This document shows, piece after piece, positions 11,171-21,583 of a DNA stretch of 64,000 bases (its first letter is position 1; every line of letters begins with the position of its first letter). The notes below the pieces were generated by a model. It did not search any database. It was not told the origin of the DNA and was given only the letters and a program-made list of their open reading frames with translations. A program made the position numbers and the translations under genes. The DNA is taken from contig CM074133.1 of assembly GCA_037178625.1 (NCBI GenBank), forward strand, positions 310,001 through 374,000, read 5' to 3'. The stretch is from Skeletonema tropicum (taxonomy: Eukaryota > Bacillariophyta > Thalassiosirophyceae > Thalassiosirales > Thalassiosiraceae).

Positions 11171-12390
11171 CGTCAACAAAGCGCGTCGTGAACCAATCCT
11201 CCGGAAATATATCAAGCGAAGACACGGATGGACGGACGAGCAATATGACAATGTGTATTGGATGACGATAGGGGAAGTGAGACGGAAAAGTACCCTTAGC
11301 CAGCAGCGATTTACCTGCAAACTAATGCATGGCCTCCTCCCAGTGAATCACGTGAAGCAACATGAAACGCAAGTATCGCAGTGTCCGAACTGTCGGCAGT
11401 GTGATGACGAAACAATAGCACACGTGTTTCAATGTTCCCACCCGGATATGGCTGCGAAACGTGCTGCAATTATAGCAGCACTCCGGAAGAAAGGACTCCG
11501 GAAAATATCACGAAAAATACTACTCAGAGTGGCAAACTTGGTAGAACAATATGCAAACGGGGGCGAGATTCGAACCACATCAGAAGACCCGAGGATCCAG
11601 GAAGCACTGGAAGCACAACGTGACCTCGGGTGGGATGACTTCTTCAGAGGATATCTGGTAAAAGAATGGTATCAAGCATTGGAGAGTACTCATCATGGGG
11701 ACGCCCACCAGCAGTTTTATCAACTCCAAAAATTGATCTGGTATGAAGTTGCACTACCGCAGTGGCATGAGCGAAACAGACTAGCTCATGGAACTCAGTC
11801 ATTTGACAAGCAAATAGAGAGTGCACATTTAGCAGAGCAATTGGTATGGTACAGTCAACATCGAGAGGAGATGCCGCCAGGCTTTCACCAACGGTGGGCA
11901 AATCATAGTATTGACGAAATAAGCAATATGGATTTGGCTACTAGGCGAATGTGGGTGCATCACCTCAAGATAGGCAGGCAAGCGGTCGAGATGCGAGCAG
12001 AACAGCGGAAGAAAAGTCAACGAACTTTATCGTTCTACTTAAATGCATTTGGCCCACCATTACCGCCACCTCAGCGGCAACGTGTGGCTGATGAAGCCGA
12101 GGAACACGCAAATAGAGTAGTATTGTATCGTGAGGAGGGACAGCCGACAATAGACGCAGTCCTCAATGAACTCGAGAAATCGACGACGTAAACAACCGTA
12201 TGGTTGAACTAATCCTGGCCAGGAGACTATTTAGGTCTTCTGGCTTGGAGTGCGATCTGAGAAACAGTTGTGGAGGCAGTATAGAGTACTATCAATGCTA
12301 CCGACACAGCACACATGTTGGTTAGTCATAATTTCGCCCCTAGAGGGCTAATCAGACGTACTTTAAAATTTCTGTTATATTATTATTATT
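11171..12390 (+). mobile_element. 5'-truncated LINE insertion with 13-bp TSD
   Basis: The 1,220-bp segment is flanked by identical 13-bp repeats GGCATCGCATATA (11158-11170 and 12391-12403). It carries the C-terminal part of a non-LTR retrotransposon protein and ends in TATATTATTATTATT, a short A/T-rich microsatellite tail as expected at a LINE 3' end. No upstream RT domain is present, which fits 5' truncation during target-primed reverse transcription. It landed in the coding repeats of the minus-strand gene. Confidence 0.75.
11253..12191 (+). CDS. LINE polyprotein C-terminal fragment with zf-RVT-like zinc knuckle
   Basis: The open frame gives about 312 residues and begins inside the element; the 11253 codon is GTG, and the frame is open upstream to a stop near 11155 (KARREPILRKYIKRRHGWTD precedes it). 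QCPNCRQCDDETIAHVFQCS has the Cys-Cys-His-Cys spacing of the zinc-binding region that follows RT in many LINEs. The rest (LGWDDFFRGYLVKEWYQAL, LPQWHERNRLAHG) is conserved-looking helical sequence of that region. RT and endonuclease are absent, so it is not a functional retroelement protein. Because the frame is intact, the insertion is probably young. Confidence 0.6.
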   Translation: MYWMTIGEVRRKSTLSQQRFTCKLMHGLLPVNHVKQHETQVSQCPNCRQCDDETIAHVFQCSHPDMAAKRAAIIAALRKKGLRKISRKILLRVANLVEQYANGGEIRTTSEDPRIQEALEAQRDLGWDDFFRGYLVKEWYQALESTHHGDAHQQFYQLQKLIWYEVALPQWHERNRLAHGTQSFDKQIESAHLAEQLVWYSQHREEMPPGFHQRWANHSIDEISNMDLATRRMWVHHLKIGRQAVEMRAEQRKKSQRTLSFYLNAFGPPLPPPQRQRVADEAEEHANRVVLYREEGQPTIDAVLNELEKSTT

Positions 12391-13896
12391 GGCATCGCAT
12401 ATAGCGCTGCCAAGATTAGAAACATAGCGCAGGGCGCTGTCGGGTTGGGTCGGGATAGTGGCAATTCCAATGTTTGAATCGCTCGTAGTACTTGTTGGAG
12501 AATATGTCAGCAAGCTTGCAGTCAAGTTTGCAGTCGCGCTTGTCTCTAATACCTGCAATGATGCAGATGATAACTGCGACTGCGGCTGCAGCAGCTGCTG
12601 CTGCTGCTTCTGTGTGTCTTGCTGACTAACTTCCTCGCTTGATAATGCGCTTGATAATGATCGACTCTTGGAGTCAAGGACTCTCTCGTAGTAGAGCCGG
12701 CTTGAGCTGCAGTACATGCTGCATCTACACGCCCGAGTGTATATACACCTCTCTCCCTCGCGAAATGAAGGGCATTTTATGTGATTACACAAAAATGTCG
12801 AAATTTGGAAGTCACTAGAATTAGCATCCAAATCACTTTCCTCGCTTACGGGTAGTCGGCTTGACCTCGAGCTTGGACTTGAGTTTGAACTTGGGCTTGA
12901 GCTTGAGCTTAGCGTATCATATGTCACGACAATAGAGTCGCTATTGCGTTGGAGCCTGACAAAAGGAATCGAATGAAAGCTGCAAATAGTCGATTCATTG
13001 CTGAGTAAAATGACATCACATTGAAAGCTGCCGATAAAGCTGGCATCGATATTGAACTGAGTGCTGTCGAAAAGGGCTGTGTTGCAGTGGGCGTTACCAA
13101 AGAGAATTGCTTCACATTGAGGTGAACTGGCATCATGTTGAGTGCCGCCAGAAGAGATAGATTGAGTTCTGCAGAAAAGAGAGGCATAGCGTTGAGCACT
13201 GCCAATTTGCACACCATGAGTATGCTTTACGAACCGGTCAATCAAGATGTTGTCTTGACCGAAGCCGAAGTCTAAACTGTCGTTCGCGTAGGTCGCTATC
13301 ACATTAGAGTTTAGAGCCACATTTCTGAAACGGGCGATAGCATAGGTCGCTATCACATTAGAGTTTAGAGCCACATTTCTGAAACGGGCGATAGCATTCT
13401 CTGTAAACCGGTCGATCGAGATTGCCTTGTCTTGATCGAGGATTACAAAGTCGTCCTCGTAAATTACTATCACGTTAGAGTTTAGAGCCGCATTTCTGGA
13501 ATGGGCGATAGCGTTCTCCGATGGACTGTCATACAATGTGTGCCCATTTGGGTTGATTTGCCCATTTGGGTTAGTGTTGCATGGTCTATTCATAGTCATA
13601 GCTTGCCCATGTGGGTCACTATGAGATGATCCGGTCATGGCTTGCTCGTGGGAGTTACCATGAGAATGTCTATTCATGGCTTGCTTATAGAAGTTGTTAC
13701 CATGAGATGGTCCGGTCATGGCTTGCTCGTGGGAGTTACCATGAGGATGTCTATTCATGGCTTGCTTATAGAAGTTGTTACCATGAGATGGTCCGGTCAT
13801 GGCTTGCTCGTGGGAGTTACCATGAGGATGTCTAAACAAAATGCCATCAAAACCCCTCCTACGGCCGATTTGCACCATGTTGATATCATCACCCAC
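12352..13896 (-). CDS. Repeat-rich hypothetical protein truncated by a LINE
   Basis: The 514-codon frame starts at ATG 13896. Near the N terminus a 27-residue unit (HPHGNSHEQAMTG, then PSHGNNFYKQAMNR) is repeated almost three times. Next come ENAIARFRNVALNSNVIATY repeats, then a region of 11-residue units of the form G-x-x-Q/R-x-x-x-A-x-x-F. A Cys-containing block (CNHIKCPSFREGERC) and Ser- and Gln-rich stretches follow. No known family or signal peptide was recognised. The last 12 residues (NNNNITEILKYV) come from the LINE tail, not the original gene. The Helitron-like element ends only 48 bp upstream of the ATG, so the promoter has probably been replaced or displaced. Confidence 0.45.
   Translation of the reverse strand: MGDDINMVQIGRRRGFDGILFRHPHGNSHEQAMTGPSHGNNFYKQAMNRHPHGNSHEQAMTGPSHGNNFYKQAMNRHSHGNSHEQAMTGSSHSDPHGQAMTMNRPCNTNPNGQINPNGHTLYDSPSENAIAHSRNAALNSNVIVIYEDDFVILDQDKAISIDRFTENAIARFRNVALNSNVIATYAIARFRNVALNSNVIATYANDSLDFGFGQDNILIDRFVKHTHGVQIGSAQRYASLFCRTQSISSGGTQHDASSPQCEAILFGNAHCNTALFDSTQFNIDASFIGSFQCDVILLSNESTICSFHSIPFVRLQRNSDSIVVTYDTLSSSSSPSSNSSPSSRSSRLPVSEESDLDANSSDFQISTFLCNHIKCPSFREGERCIYTRACRCSMYCSSSRLYYERVLDSKSRSLSSALSSEEVSQQDTQKQQQQLLQPQSQLSSASLQVLETSATANLTASLLTYSPTSTTSDSNIGIATIPTQPDSALRYVSNLGSAICDANNNNITEILKYV
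13608..13835. repeat. 81-bp coding tandem repeat
   Basis: About 2.7 copies of an 81-bp unit (ATGGCTTGCTCGTGGGAGTT at its start) encode the 27-residue repeat of the minus-strand protein. The unit length is a multiple of three, so copy-number change keeps the frame. A 54-bp in-frame duplication follows at about 13290-13397. Confidence 0.7.
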
Positions 13897-13944
13897 ACAG
13901 CGCCAATAACAGCGACCAATAGCTTAAATTGTACATAATACCTA

Positions 13945-14833
13945 TCTAAATAATGAGAGGAGCTAAGTCGTTCGTTCTGTCGTTCTGTCGGTCGGTCGGT
14001 CGGTCGGTCGTTCTGTCGTTCTGTCGTTCTGTCGTTCTGTCGTTCTGTCGTTCTGTCCGGGCCCTTTGGCGTGTCCTTTGGCCTTCACGGGCATTTTCGA
14101 TCGACTCTTTCTTTGATTTGGCTTGATTTGACCCCTTGCCCCCCCCCGTTTTTAGAGTTTTCGATTGACTCTTTCTTTGATTGCCTTAGATTTGAATGTT
14201 CAGGGGGGGACACCCCCCCTTGCCCCCCCCCCGTGTTTAGAATTTTCGATTGACTCTTTCTTTGATTGGCTTAGATTTGATTGTTCAGGGGGGACACCCC
14301 CCCTTGCCCCCCCGTGTTTAGAATTTTCGATTGACTCTTTCTTTGATTGGCTTAGATTTGATTGTTCAGGGGGGGACACACGGAAGAGGCAAATGGACCT
14401 ACTCTTCAAGATTTGATCAATCCCCGACCATGGTGGGCACATGTTATGTAATTAATGCAATCTAAACAGCAAAGAAAATCTCTTTATTCGCCTCTTATCT
14501 GCTAGCTTCGTAACACGATCCCCCCCTACGAACAACAACATTACTGACATCTCAACCCCCCGCTTTCTCCTCCCCTGCATTGCAACTAAGGTATGGGTTG
14601 TGTGACAAACACTCTTTCAACACAGGCACTGTCGCATAAGTGCGAACAGGAAACTTGGTATTGTCATGCACAACAGCAATACGAAGAAGCCTCTCCTCAG
14701 CTCCTTGAGAATTGTATTTTTTCAATCTCAGCAGTATATAAGTAGACACAATCAATATCGTAGTAGATAGCCGGTGCCTCCTCTCTTATTTAGAAAACCC
14801 GCGCAGCGGCTAGACGAGCGTCAGCGAGGCTAG
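13945..14833 (+). mobile_element. Helitron-like non-autonomous element, copy A
   Basis: It starts TCTAAATAATGAGAGGAG, preceded by A, and ends CTAG, followed by T. That matches the A|TC...CTRR|T insertion pattern of Helitrons. A CCGC-GCA-GCGG mini-hairpin lies about 20 nt before the end; this is farther and weaker than in typical Helitrons. The last 100 bp (14734-14833) are identical to the end of copy B (62845-62944, opposite strand) and the first part is shared too, while the middles differ. No TSD is visible, as expected. No Rep/helicase is present. Confidence 0.6.
13965..14390. repeat. Short tandem GTTCTGTC/GGTC repeats and ~81-86-bp tandem units
   Basis: 13965-14056 is built from GTTCTGTC and GGTC units. 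From about 14094, units beginning TTTTCGATTGACTCTTTCTT start at 14094, 14157, 14243 and 14324, each with a run of G then C (GGGGGGGACACCCCCCC). The same two blocks appear in reverse orientation in copy B near the right edge. Confidence 0.8.
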
Positions 14834-15256
14834 TATGAATAAAAGTGCTGCGGCTTTCTGCTGCAGCTGTTGAGCTCACTCCATAAAAAAAATATTAATT
14901 ATTTTGTTAGTAAATTTACATGATAATGTAATGACATTAGTTTCACTCTCCCTTCATGATTCCCTTTGATAAATATAGGCTCAAACTGTTATATATGATA
15001 GTATATAAAGCTGTTTTATTGTTTAGGGCGTTAAATTCCATCATTTATTGGTTGATTGTTGTGGTGACTGTTTTTTCATGTACATAACTTGTGCACACGT
15101 TATGTTGGTGGTGTTTTGGGAGCATGGGGGGCCTGTATTATTCCCTCCAAGTAGTAGAATTATTAGTTCATATCATGGTTGGTTGAGGAGAGGCGCTGGG
15201 GGGTTGTTATTATTGTTTGTCTCTCCACATGAACACCATTAAGGTGAAGGGTCAAA
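14834..15256. other. AT-rich intergenic, nothing recognised
   Basis: The sequence is mostly AT-rich with short open frames and no motif. A 64-codon frame at 15048-15242 is not supported. Confidence 0.4.
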
Positions 15257-15530
15257 AAGTGCCAAAAAACAGGTGTTGTGTTATCATTCCATTAGTTCCA
15301 CTTTGTTGACGTTACCCTGCCACTGAGACCTCGCCATGGGTGTTCTATGATGGATGCACCTTCAATTCTTGGTAGATATCATTGCGTATGGAGTGTAGAG
15401 TGGACACAACTGTGTTGAAGGTGCCAAAAGTGCCCCAAAAATCAGTGTTGTGTTAATATTTCCATTAATGCCGCTTTTTCGATGTTACCCTGCCACCAAG
15501 ACCTCGCCATGGGTATTAGGTAATGATTGC
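15257..15530. repeat. Diverged direct repeat, about 175-bp period
   Basis: 15260-15351 and 15433-15530 share most positions, including GTTACCCTGCCACYRAGACC and CTCGCCATGGGT. The similarity is about the level of an old local duplication. No protein is apparent. Confidence 0.5.
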
Positions 15531-15797
15531 ACCGCCGGTTGTGGGGGGGTATGATGGTTTATTGAGCGTAGAGTCGAATATGCCGTCGTCGACGATCTCG
15601 ACACCCTCCGTCGAGACCATGGTAATGGTGTTATTAAGCGTAGTCTTAGCCATTCCCCCGCCAATGCGGGGCGCAAACGCTGACATATGCCCTTTAGAAC
15701 AATAACGCAAAATGTTCGAACACGGCTTGCCGATCTGGGGATGCTATGTTGAAAGATGCTGTAGGATGGGTTTCACCGTAGTAAGATCACTAACAAA

Positions 15798-15887
15798 ATG
15801 GATGAGCAAAATTGCAAAACCTCGACACAGCCGGTAGCTCCTCAAACAATTAGTAATTTGTTAGATGCCCCTCAACTAAATCTGTAA
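15798..15887 (+). CDS. Small ORF, 29 residues, ending at the hairpin module
   Basis: ATG 15798 to TAA 15885-15887. The last residues read DAPQLNL and are followed directly by AAAAGTGTAGGGTCTC, the same post-stop sequence as copy A (there AATAGTGTAGGGTCTC). It may be the end of a larger decayed frame rather than a gene. It is listed because the shared stop context is unlikely by chance. Confidence 0.25.
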   Translation: MDEQNCKTSTQPVAPQTISNLLDAPQLNL

Positions 15888-16033
15888 AAAAGTGTAGGGT
15901 CTCAGCTCTCAGCACTTGTGCTGAGTCATCCAAGTGACTCAGACCTCAGACAGGTGTCTGAAGATCCTATCTCAGCACTTGTGCTGAGTCATCCAAGTGA
16001 CTCAGACAGGTGTCTGAAGATCCTATGTAGGGT
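15888..16033 (+). other. Three-hairpin module, copy B, with internal duplication
   Basis: CTCAGCACTTGTGCTGAG (15908-15925), a GAGTCA/TGACTC stem and CAGACAGGTGTCTG form three stem-loops in a row, and the whole set is repeated with a 63-bp period (second set from 15971). The module begins GTGTAGGGTCTC and ends GATCCTATGTAGGGTG, as copy A does. Compared with copy A the first stem shows a T-A to A-T pair exchange that keeps pairing. Confidence 0.6.
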
Positions 16034-16235
16034 GAGTGTGACCAATGACCGCTCTGCGCTGTCACACTGCGTTTACTTCGGGTTGCAAAAGTTGCAAAAA
16101 GCATGCATGCTCTTTGGCAAGGATTATTGCAACTTCGGTTGCAAAATGACCATAAAATACCACATTTTATTGTATAATCACGTTACGAATTCCTCTGTAG
16201 CTTTTGCTACTTGGGTTGCAAATCCGGGTTAATAT

Positions 16236-16886
16236 GTAAGTATTTTGGGTGTACAGAAAAATAGAGACGTCTCTATTTTATTTTTAGAGACGAATGAAAA
16301 ATAGAGACGGAAAAGCGTCTCTAAAAAATTTTTAGAGACGTTTCTGTTGGCGCCATTTATTTGTAGGGGGCTCCCCCTACAAATACTCCCCCCTTCCTCA
16401 CAAAGATGCCCACACATAAAATGCAAGCGGATCGAAGAACTTTGTTGCAACTATTCCTGCTGCCGGCGTTTGCCACCAAGGATGACCGCTTCTTCCGGTG
16501 CTTTTCTTCTCGATAGCCCTTGCAAAGGTGTACTTTATAAACCAGGACTGATGGTCATAGTTCATATATTCACAGAGATATGCAAAAACTACCAATGCAC
16601 ACTTGAACAGATTCAGCCAAACCGTCGAGTAAATACACCTTTCAGCATTAATTTCGTCATGCTTATGATTGTAGCGTTGGATTGCAATATTATGGGTGTA
16701 TCATATTGTTGTTTGTTGATGTAATCATCTGGGGACGAGTGTTAGGGATAGGTAAGGGTCACTTTAGGGTCAGGATTAGGGATGTGTACCTAAATACTCT
16801 AAGTATTTAGAGACGTCTCTAAAAAAAATAGAGACGTCTCTAAATAAAATAGAGACGTCTCTATTTTTCGGTACACTCAAAGTATT
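16236..16886. mobile_element. TIR element built from AGAGACGTCTCT palindromes
   Basis: The left end (TATTTTGGGTGTACAGAAAA, then ATAGAGACGTCTCTATTTTA) matches the reverse complement of the right end (ACTTTGAGTGTACCGAAAAA, then TAGAGACGTCTCTATTTTAT) with few changes. The 12-bp palindrome AGAGACGTCTCT lies at 16263-16274 on the left and three times with 21-bp spacing on the right (16809, 16830, 16851). More GAGACG/CGTCTC half words lie at 16295-16340. The interior (16347-16730) has no recognised gene. A TA target site is possible but not proven. Confidence 0.55.
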
Positions 16887-17200
16887 ATTTTACCCTTGCT
16901 AATGCTATCAACCCTCTTCACACCAACGGTCACTTTTCCTGCCCGTGGACAAAAAGGTTGGTGCGTGACTTGAATTGGCCGAAGATGGGTTCGCATGGGG
17001 GTATACCAATTCCTATAGTAGAGCTACGGGCCCTTCTTCACAGATAAATGGCTACTGTTAGCGTTTTTTTACTACTTGTGTTCGACCTTAATTATTGTGA
17101 GTGCCTTTCGAAAGAATCAGGGGAAATGGTGTGGCATTCCAACTTACATAGTTACTTCCTGCTACAGACTACTTAAATTGTTTTGTGTCCATCCGATCTG

Positions 17201-20200
17201 ATGTCTAATAAAAGTAATGTAAACAGAAGTGCATTTGATGGCCTGAGCACACCACTCTCGGAGTGGATTCGTTCCCTCAAAACGAAAATACTCCTATTCG
17301 GTGAACAGCAACAGCAGCCTTCAGGTGGGGGGAAAGCCACGCTTCCAACGGTGCCCGATGATTACTTACTTTCAGCTCTGCAGATTGCCGCCTCACTTGC
17401 TGATCAGATTTGCAAAGCCGAAGAAGATTGCGATTGTCAACAATTTACGCCTTCGCCGGGCGCGGAAGATTGGATAGATAGCATTGCAGTCAGGCCGAAA
17501 AATGATGACAACAGCAATAGCAATAATATTCGAGCAGAAATAGTGCCGTCTTTATTGTTCAATGCGACCGATGATAATGATTCGAGACGAGCAAGAAATA
17601 ACGGAATATTATATTCACTCGGGATTGTCTTCTATGAAATATTCTCAATGGGGGAACGGCCTGCTGAGATTGAACCAAAAGAAGTAGTAGGAGAAAGGAG
17701 TAGACCTGTCGCTGACGGGTCTCAAATTCAAACTGGGGCGACAAATGAATTGCTAGAGAGCTTGGATCCGCTCCCCTTTGATCAAGGTGGCGGATCTATT
17801 GATCTAGAAGCCTTCAGCAGAGTTGATATTTACGGCAGTGATATTTTCAAAATGGATGATATTCATGGCGATGATCCTCTCGTAATAGATGATCTTCATT
17901 GCAATGATCCTCTCGGAATGGATAATCTTCAAGACGAATACAATAATCTTTGGGGAAACGATGACATTGACGGATCACCGCACATGCACGGTCAAAATCC
18001 AAGAAAGAAAGAATCGGCAAGTAATAAGAGCATTATGTATGCAATGTCGGTGGAGACACTGAAAGATAAAGGAGTTCCGATATCTGTGTGTGATTTGATT
18101 TCTAATATGTTGGATGCAGTAGATGACAGACACAGGGGAGGGGATGCGTATGGATCTGTGTCAGATGTGAGGGATGACTTGCAGCTCATGCTTGATAAAC
18201 CTGCGATTTATCTCTACGATCAGGATATGAGGAGTTTATCAACGACTGGATTGAAATTTGATGGCACTCTCTACGGTCGAAAAGCCGAGCTGTCCACTAT
18301 TATCGATGCCTACCGGCGGTCAGCGGTTGGTGAAAGCGAGTCGGTAGTAATATCCGGCAAATCAGGAACGGGCAAGTCATTTTTGGCGATTGAAGTCGGG
18401 AAGTATGTGATTTCAAACAGAGGAATCTTCTTAGTTGGAAAGTTTGATCAATTGCAACAGGGCAAACCATTCAGTGCATTGGCGTCGGCTTTCAACCAAT
18501 TCTGCGATTATCTGGTACGCGATCGTACCCTTGCTTTGATGAAGCAGAAATTTGTCCATCAGGTGCATTGCATACTTGGAAGGGATGCATATTACTTGAC
18601 CAAGCTTATACCCACGTTGGCAATCATTCTAGGTCTGGAAGGAACTGGCTGTAATCACGATGAAGACAACATCAACGCCAAGAAGCGACTTCAAATGCTA
18701 CTATGTCGATTTGTGCAAGTGATATCCAATGCATTTGCCGCCCGTGTAACTTTATTCCTCGATGACTTGCAGTGGGCAGATTCAGCATCTATCGCAGCTG
18801 TGAACCAGCTCTTACTTGGTGACGGCCTCAACTCGCAGGATGTACATTTTTTCTTCTTAGGATGTTACCGGAACGGAGAGGTTGACGGCGGAGTAAACGA
18901 TGACATTGTTCCGTCAACAAACGTCAATCTTGATTCAATAGATGAAGAGACGTTGGGAACGATGGTCTCAGAAACTTTGTGCCTATTGCCGCGTCTTACG
19001 CGGACTTTGTCGAGTATAATATACCACAAGACGAAGGGGAATCCACTTTTCGTCACTCGATTGATGATTTCGCTGAGCAAGGATGGTCTACTACGTCCAA
19101 GCTTGCGACGGCGACGGTGGGAGTGGGACGAACAGAAGATCTTATGCCAGAAGCTGCCCGATGATGTGGCCGAGTTCCTATCGCATACGATTTTAGCGTT
19201 GCCCACTGATGTGAAATCAACACTGAGCACTTTGTCTTGTTTTGGATCATCGGTAAACAGTGCCTTCGTCGAGACACTTGAGAGGGTTCTCGACAAGAAC
19301 TTACGTGGCGGCATAGAAACAGCTGTCGCTGAAGGATTACTGGACAAGATAGACGATCAATATCGTTTCAGTCACGACCGCATCCAAGAGGCTGCTTACA
19401 ACATGATGAATTACCTGGATCGGCGCCACTTTCATTTCACTTATGGTATGACTTTAGCCACTTTGCACGATGAAGAGGACGGCTTTCTTATCACTGCTGT
19501 AAGTCAACTCAATTTAGCGGGTCCTGAAGCTGTTGAAAACGAGAGGCAATACGCCATTGTTGCAAATCTCAATCTCAGGGCCGGGAAGAAGGCAATGGAG
19601 ATGTCCGATTTTGAAGCGGCTTACTCATATTTCGACAACGGGATAACGTTTCTGCGGGGAAAGCACTGGGAGGAGCACTATACGTTGAGTTTAGGGTTGT
19701 TTAACTTGGCTGCAAACTGTGCCCTTGCTAATAGCGATACCATCAGCTTGAAACTTCTATCTCAACAAGTTATGCAAAAGGCCCAGTCATTTGAGGACAC
19801 ACTCAACGTTACTTATTTCATTACATGTTCTCTGGCATGGTCATCAAGGCTACCAGAATCAATTGAAAAGGGGCTTGATATTTTGTCGCAGTTGGGTATT
19901 GATTTGCGAAGGTGTGGATCGAATGTAAAAGCTTGCGTGAATGAAACAAAGGATCTGCTTTCAGCTTGCACTTATGATGAATTATTGAATACCAGAAGAA
20001 TGACTCACTCAATAATGACTATGGCAATGAAATTCCTGAGCAAATTGATGTTAGGAATGGCTCAAACTAAGCCTGAATCAGCGCCGTATGTGGCGAGACA
20101 AATTATTGAACTGTCTGTTGATCATGGCATGAATCCTGTGTCTGCATTAGGGTTTGCGCACTTTGGCTCGTATGCAGCAAAGCTTGGAGATATCAGTGGA

Positions 20201-21406
20201 GGATACAACTACGTGAAACTGGCTTGTTCGTTGCTAGACAAATTGGGGTCGAGAGAAAATGCTGGGGAGATCATATGTATACGAACACATGTCGTATCAT
20301 ACATAGAGCCGCTTCAAGCTACACTGGAATATTATAATGAGGGATGCGCTGCTGCAATAGCATCTGGTGATATCGTCCAAGCAGCTCTCAACTTGTACCA
20401 AGAAGTATGTATCCATTTTCTACGCTGGTGTGAAGTTACAAACCACAAGAGAAAAGGGTGAAGAAGTAATTAACTTCATACGGGAAAGAAAGATGGTGAT
20501 ATTCGTGCTAGAAATGCAACTTATACAGAATTCTGTATTCAAGTTGATTGGAATTGATGAAGATTCAAAGAACAGTTCGACCGAAGAAGAGAGCATTGTC
20601 GCAACAAAGAACGGTAACATCAAGATCACACACTTCTTTCAGAAGTCATATATCAGTTTCATGTTTCGATTGTACGATGATACCAAAAGCTATGCAGAGA
20701 AGTTCTTAGGTTGCGTCACAAGCAGCGCTTGTGCCAATTTGATAGTCTCGCAATCTTTTAATGCATTTTACATTGGTCTCATCTCATTTTGGGTGGCTAG
20801 AAAGTCGAGGGATGGACAACAATGGCACGAAAGAGGCAACAAATCCAAACTGGCATTGAAGAGATGGGTAGAAACGTCCCAGTGGACATTTGAGAATAAA
20901 TGGTACTTGTTGGAGGCAGAGGAAGCATTTTCTAACAGCAACTTTGGTGACGCTAAAATTTACTATGAGAAGGCTGTATCATCGGCCAAAGCTCACAAGG
21001 TAAGATGAAAAGAATGCGTATGCTTTTATATTGGCTCATACCATGGCGCGTATATTCACTTGTTTTCTGGTGTAAATCGCATTTAGTTCGTACACGAAGA
21101 AGCCTTGGCCTGTGAGTTGGCAGCGTATTTCTACTTGGATATAGGGGAGGTCAACATTGCAGCTGATTACTGTTTACTTGCACATGAAAGGTATCAAGAA
21201 TGGGTAAGTGTTCACTTTGATTTCTATCTTTACGTCTGTCAATCAATTGTTGATTTTGTCTCAAATCTTTGTCGGCCTCTTCCCAGGGTGCAATTGGGAA
21301 GTGTACAAGTTTGTTCAAGTTCTTTGGTAGTACAATGAACAATTGTGTGGGTTCAAGCTCGGCAATTCAGTCTGATATAGCTCAACTACTTATTGCCCCA
21401 GAATAG
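17201..21406 (+). CDS. AAA ATPase with degenerate kinase-like N terminus and TPR-like C terminus (one frame break)
   Basis: ATG 17201. The first coding block runs to 20416, the frame then moves by one base in a TTTT run (20416-20419) and continues 20418-20999. Exon 2 is 21087-21203 and exon 3 is 21287-21406, with introns of 87 and 83 bp (21000-21086, 21204-21286). The product is about 1,344 residues. YSLGIVFYEIFSMGERP (about residue 137) is a protein-kinase subdomain IX-like stretch, but the ATP-binding lobe and catalytic loop are missing. SGKSGTGKS (about 385) is a P-loop and VTLFLDDLQWADSA (about 515) a Walker B, as in the AAA_16/PknK-type predicted ATPases of large bacterial and diatom sensor proteins. 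The C-terminal half is helical and TPR-like and ends with ERYQEWGAIGKCTSLFKFFG. Signalling is the family expectation; the substrate is unknown. With the shift as given, the first frame stops at 20461. Confidence 0.7.
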
Positions 21407-21583
21407 ATTTCAATGAAGAGATAGAAGGGTAGCTATTCGCATACCAATTTGTTGGTTATTTGCCGAAGATACCATAATATCGTGTTGGTATTACTGAAAA
21501 TACCTGCTCAGTATGGTATGAATAGATAGTATTGTATCTGGATCTTTGCCAATCATGGATGTAGCCAAGAATTTGACGACTAT

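Noticed and set aside
13608..13835. CRISPR-like array in the 81-bp repeats
   Set aside because: The repeats are contiguous, in frame and without unique spacers; they encode the 27-residue protein repeat.
18865..19347. 160-codon minus frame inside the ATPase gene
   Set aside because: It lies fully opposite a strong ATPase frame with P-loop and Walker B; shadow.
20400..20470. A short intron (about 31-46 bp) in the ATPase gene instead of a frame break
   Set aside because: The protein-like sequence continues without a gap through this spot, and all other introns in the window are 83 bp or longer.
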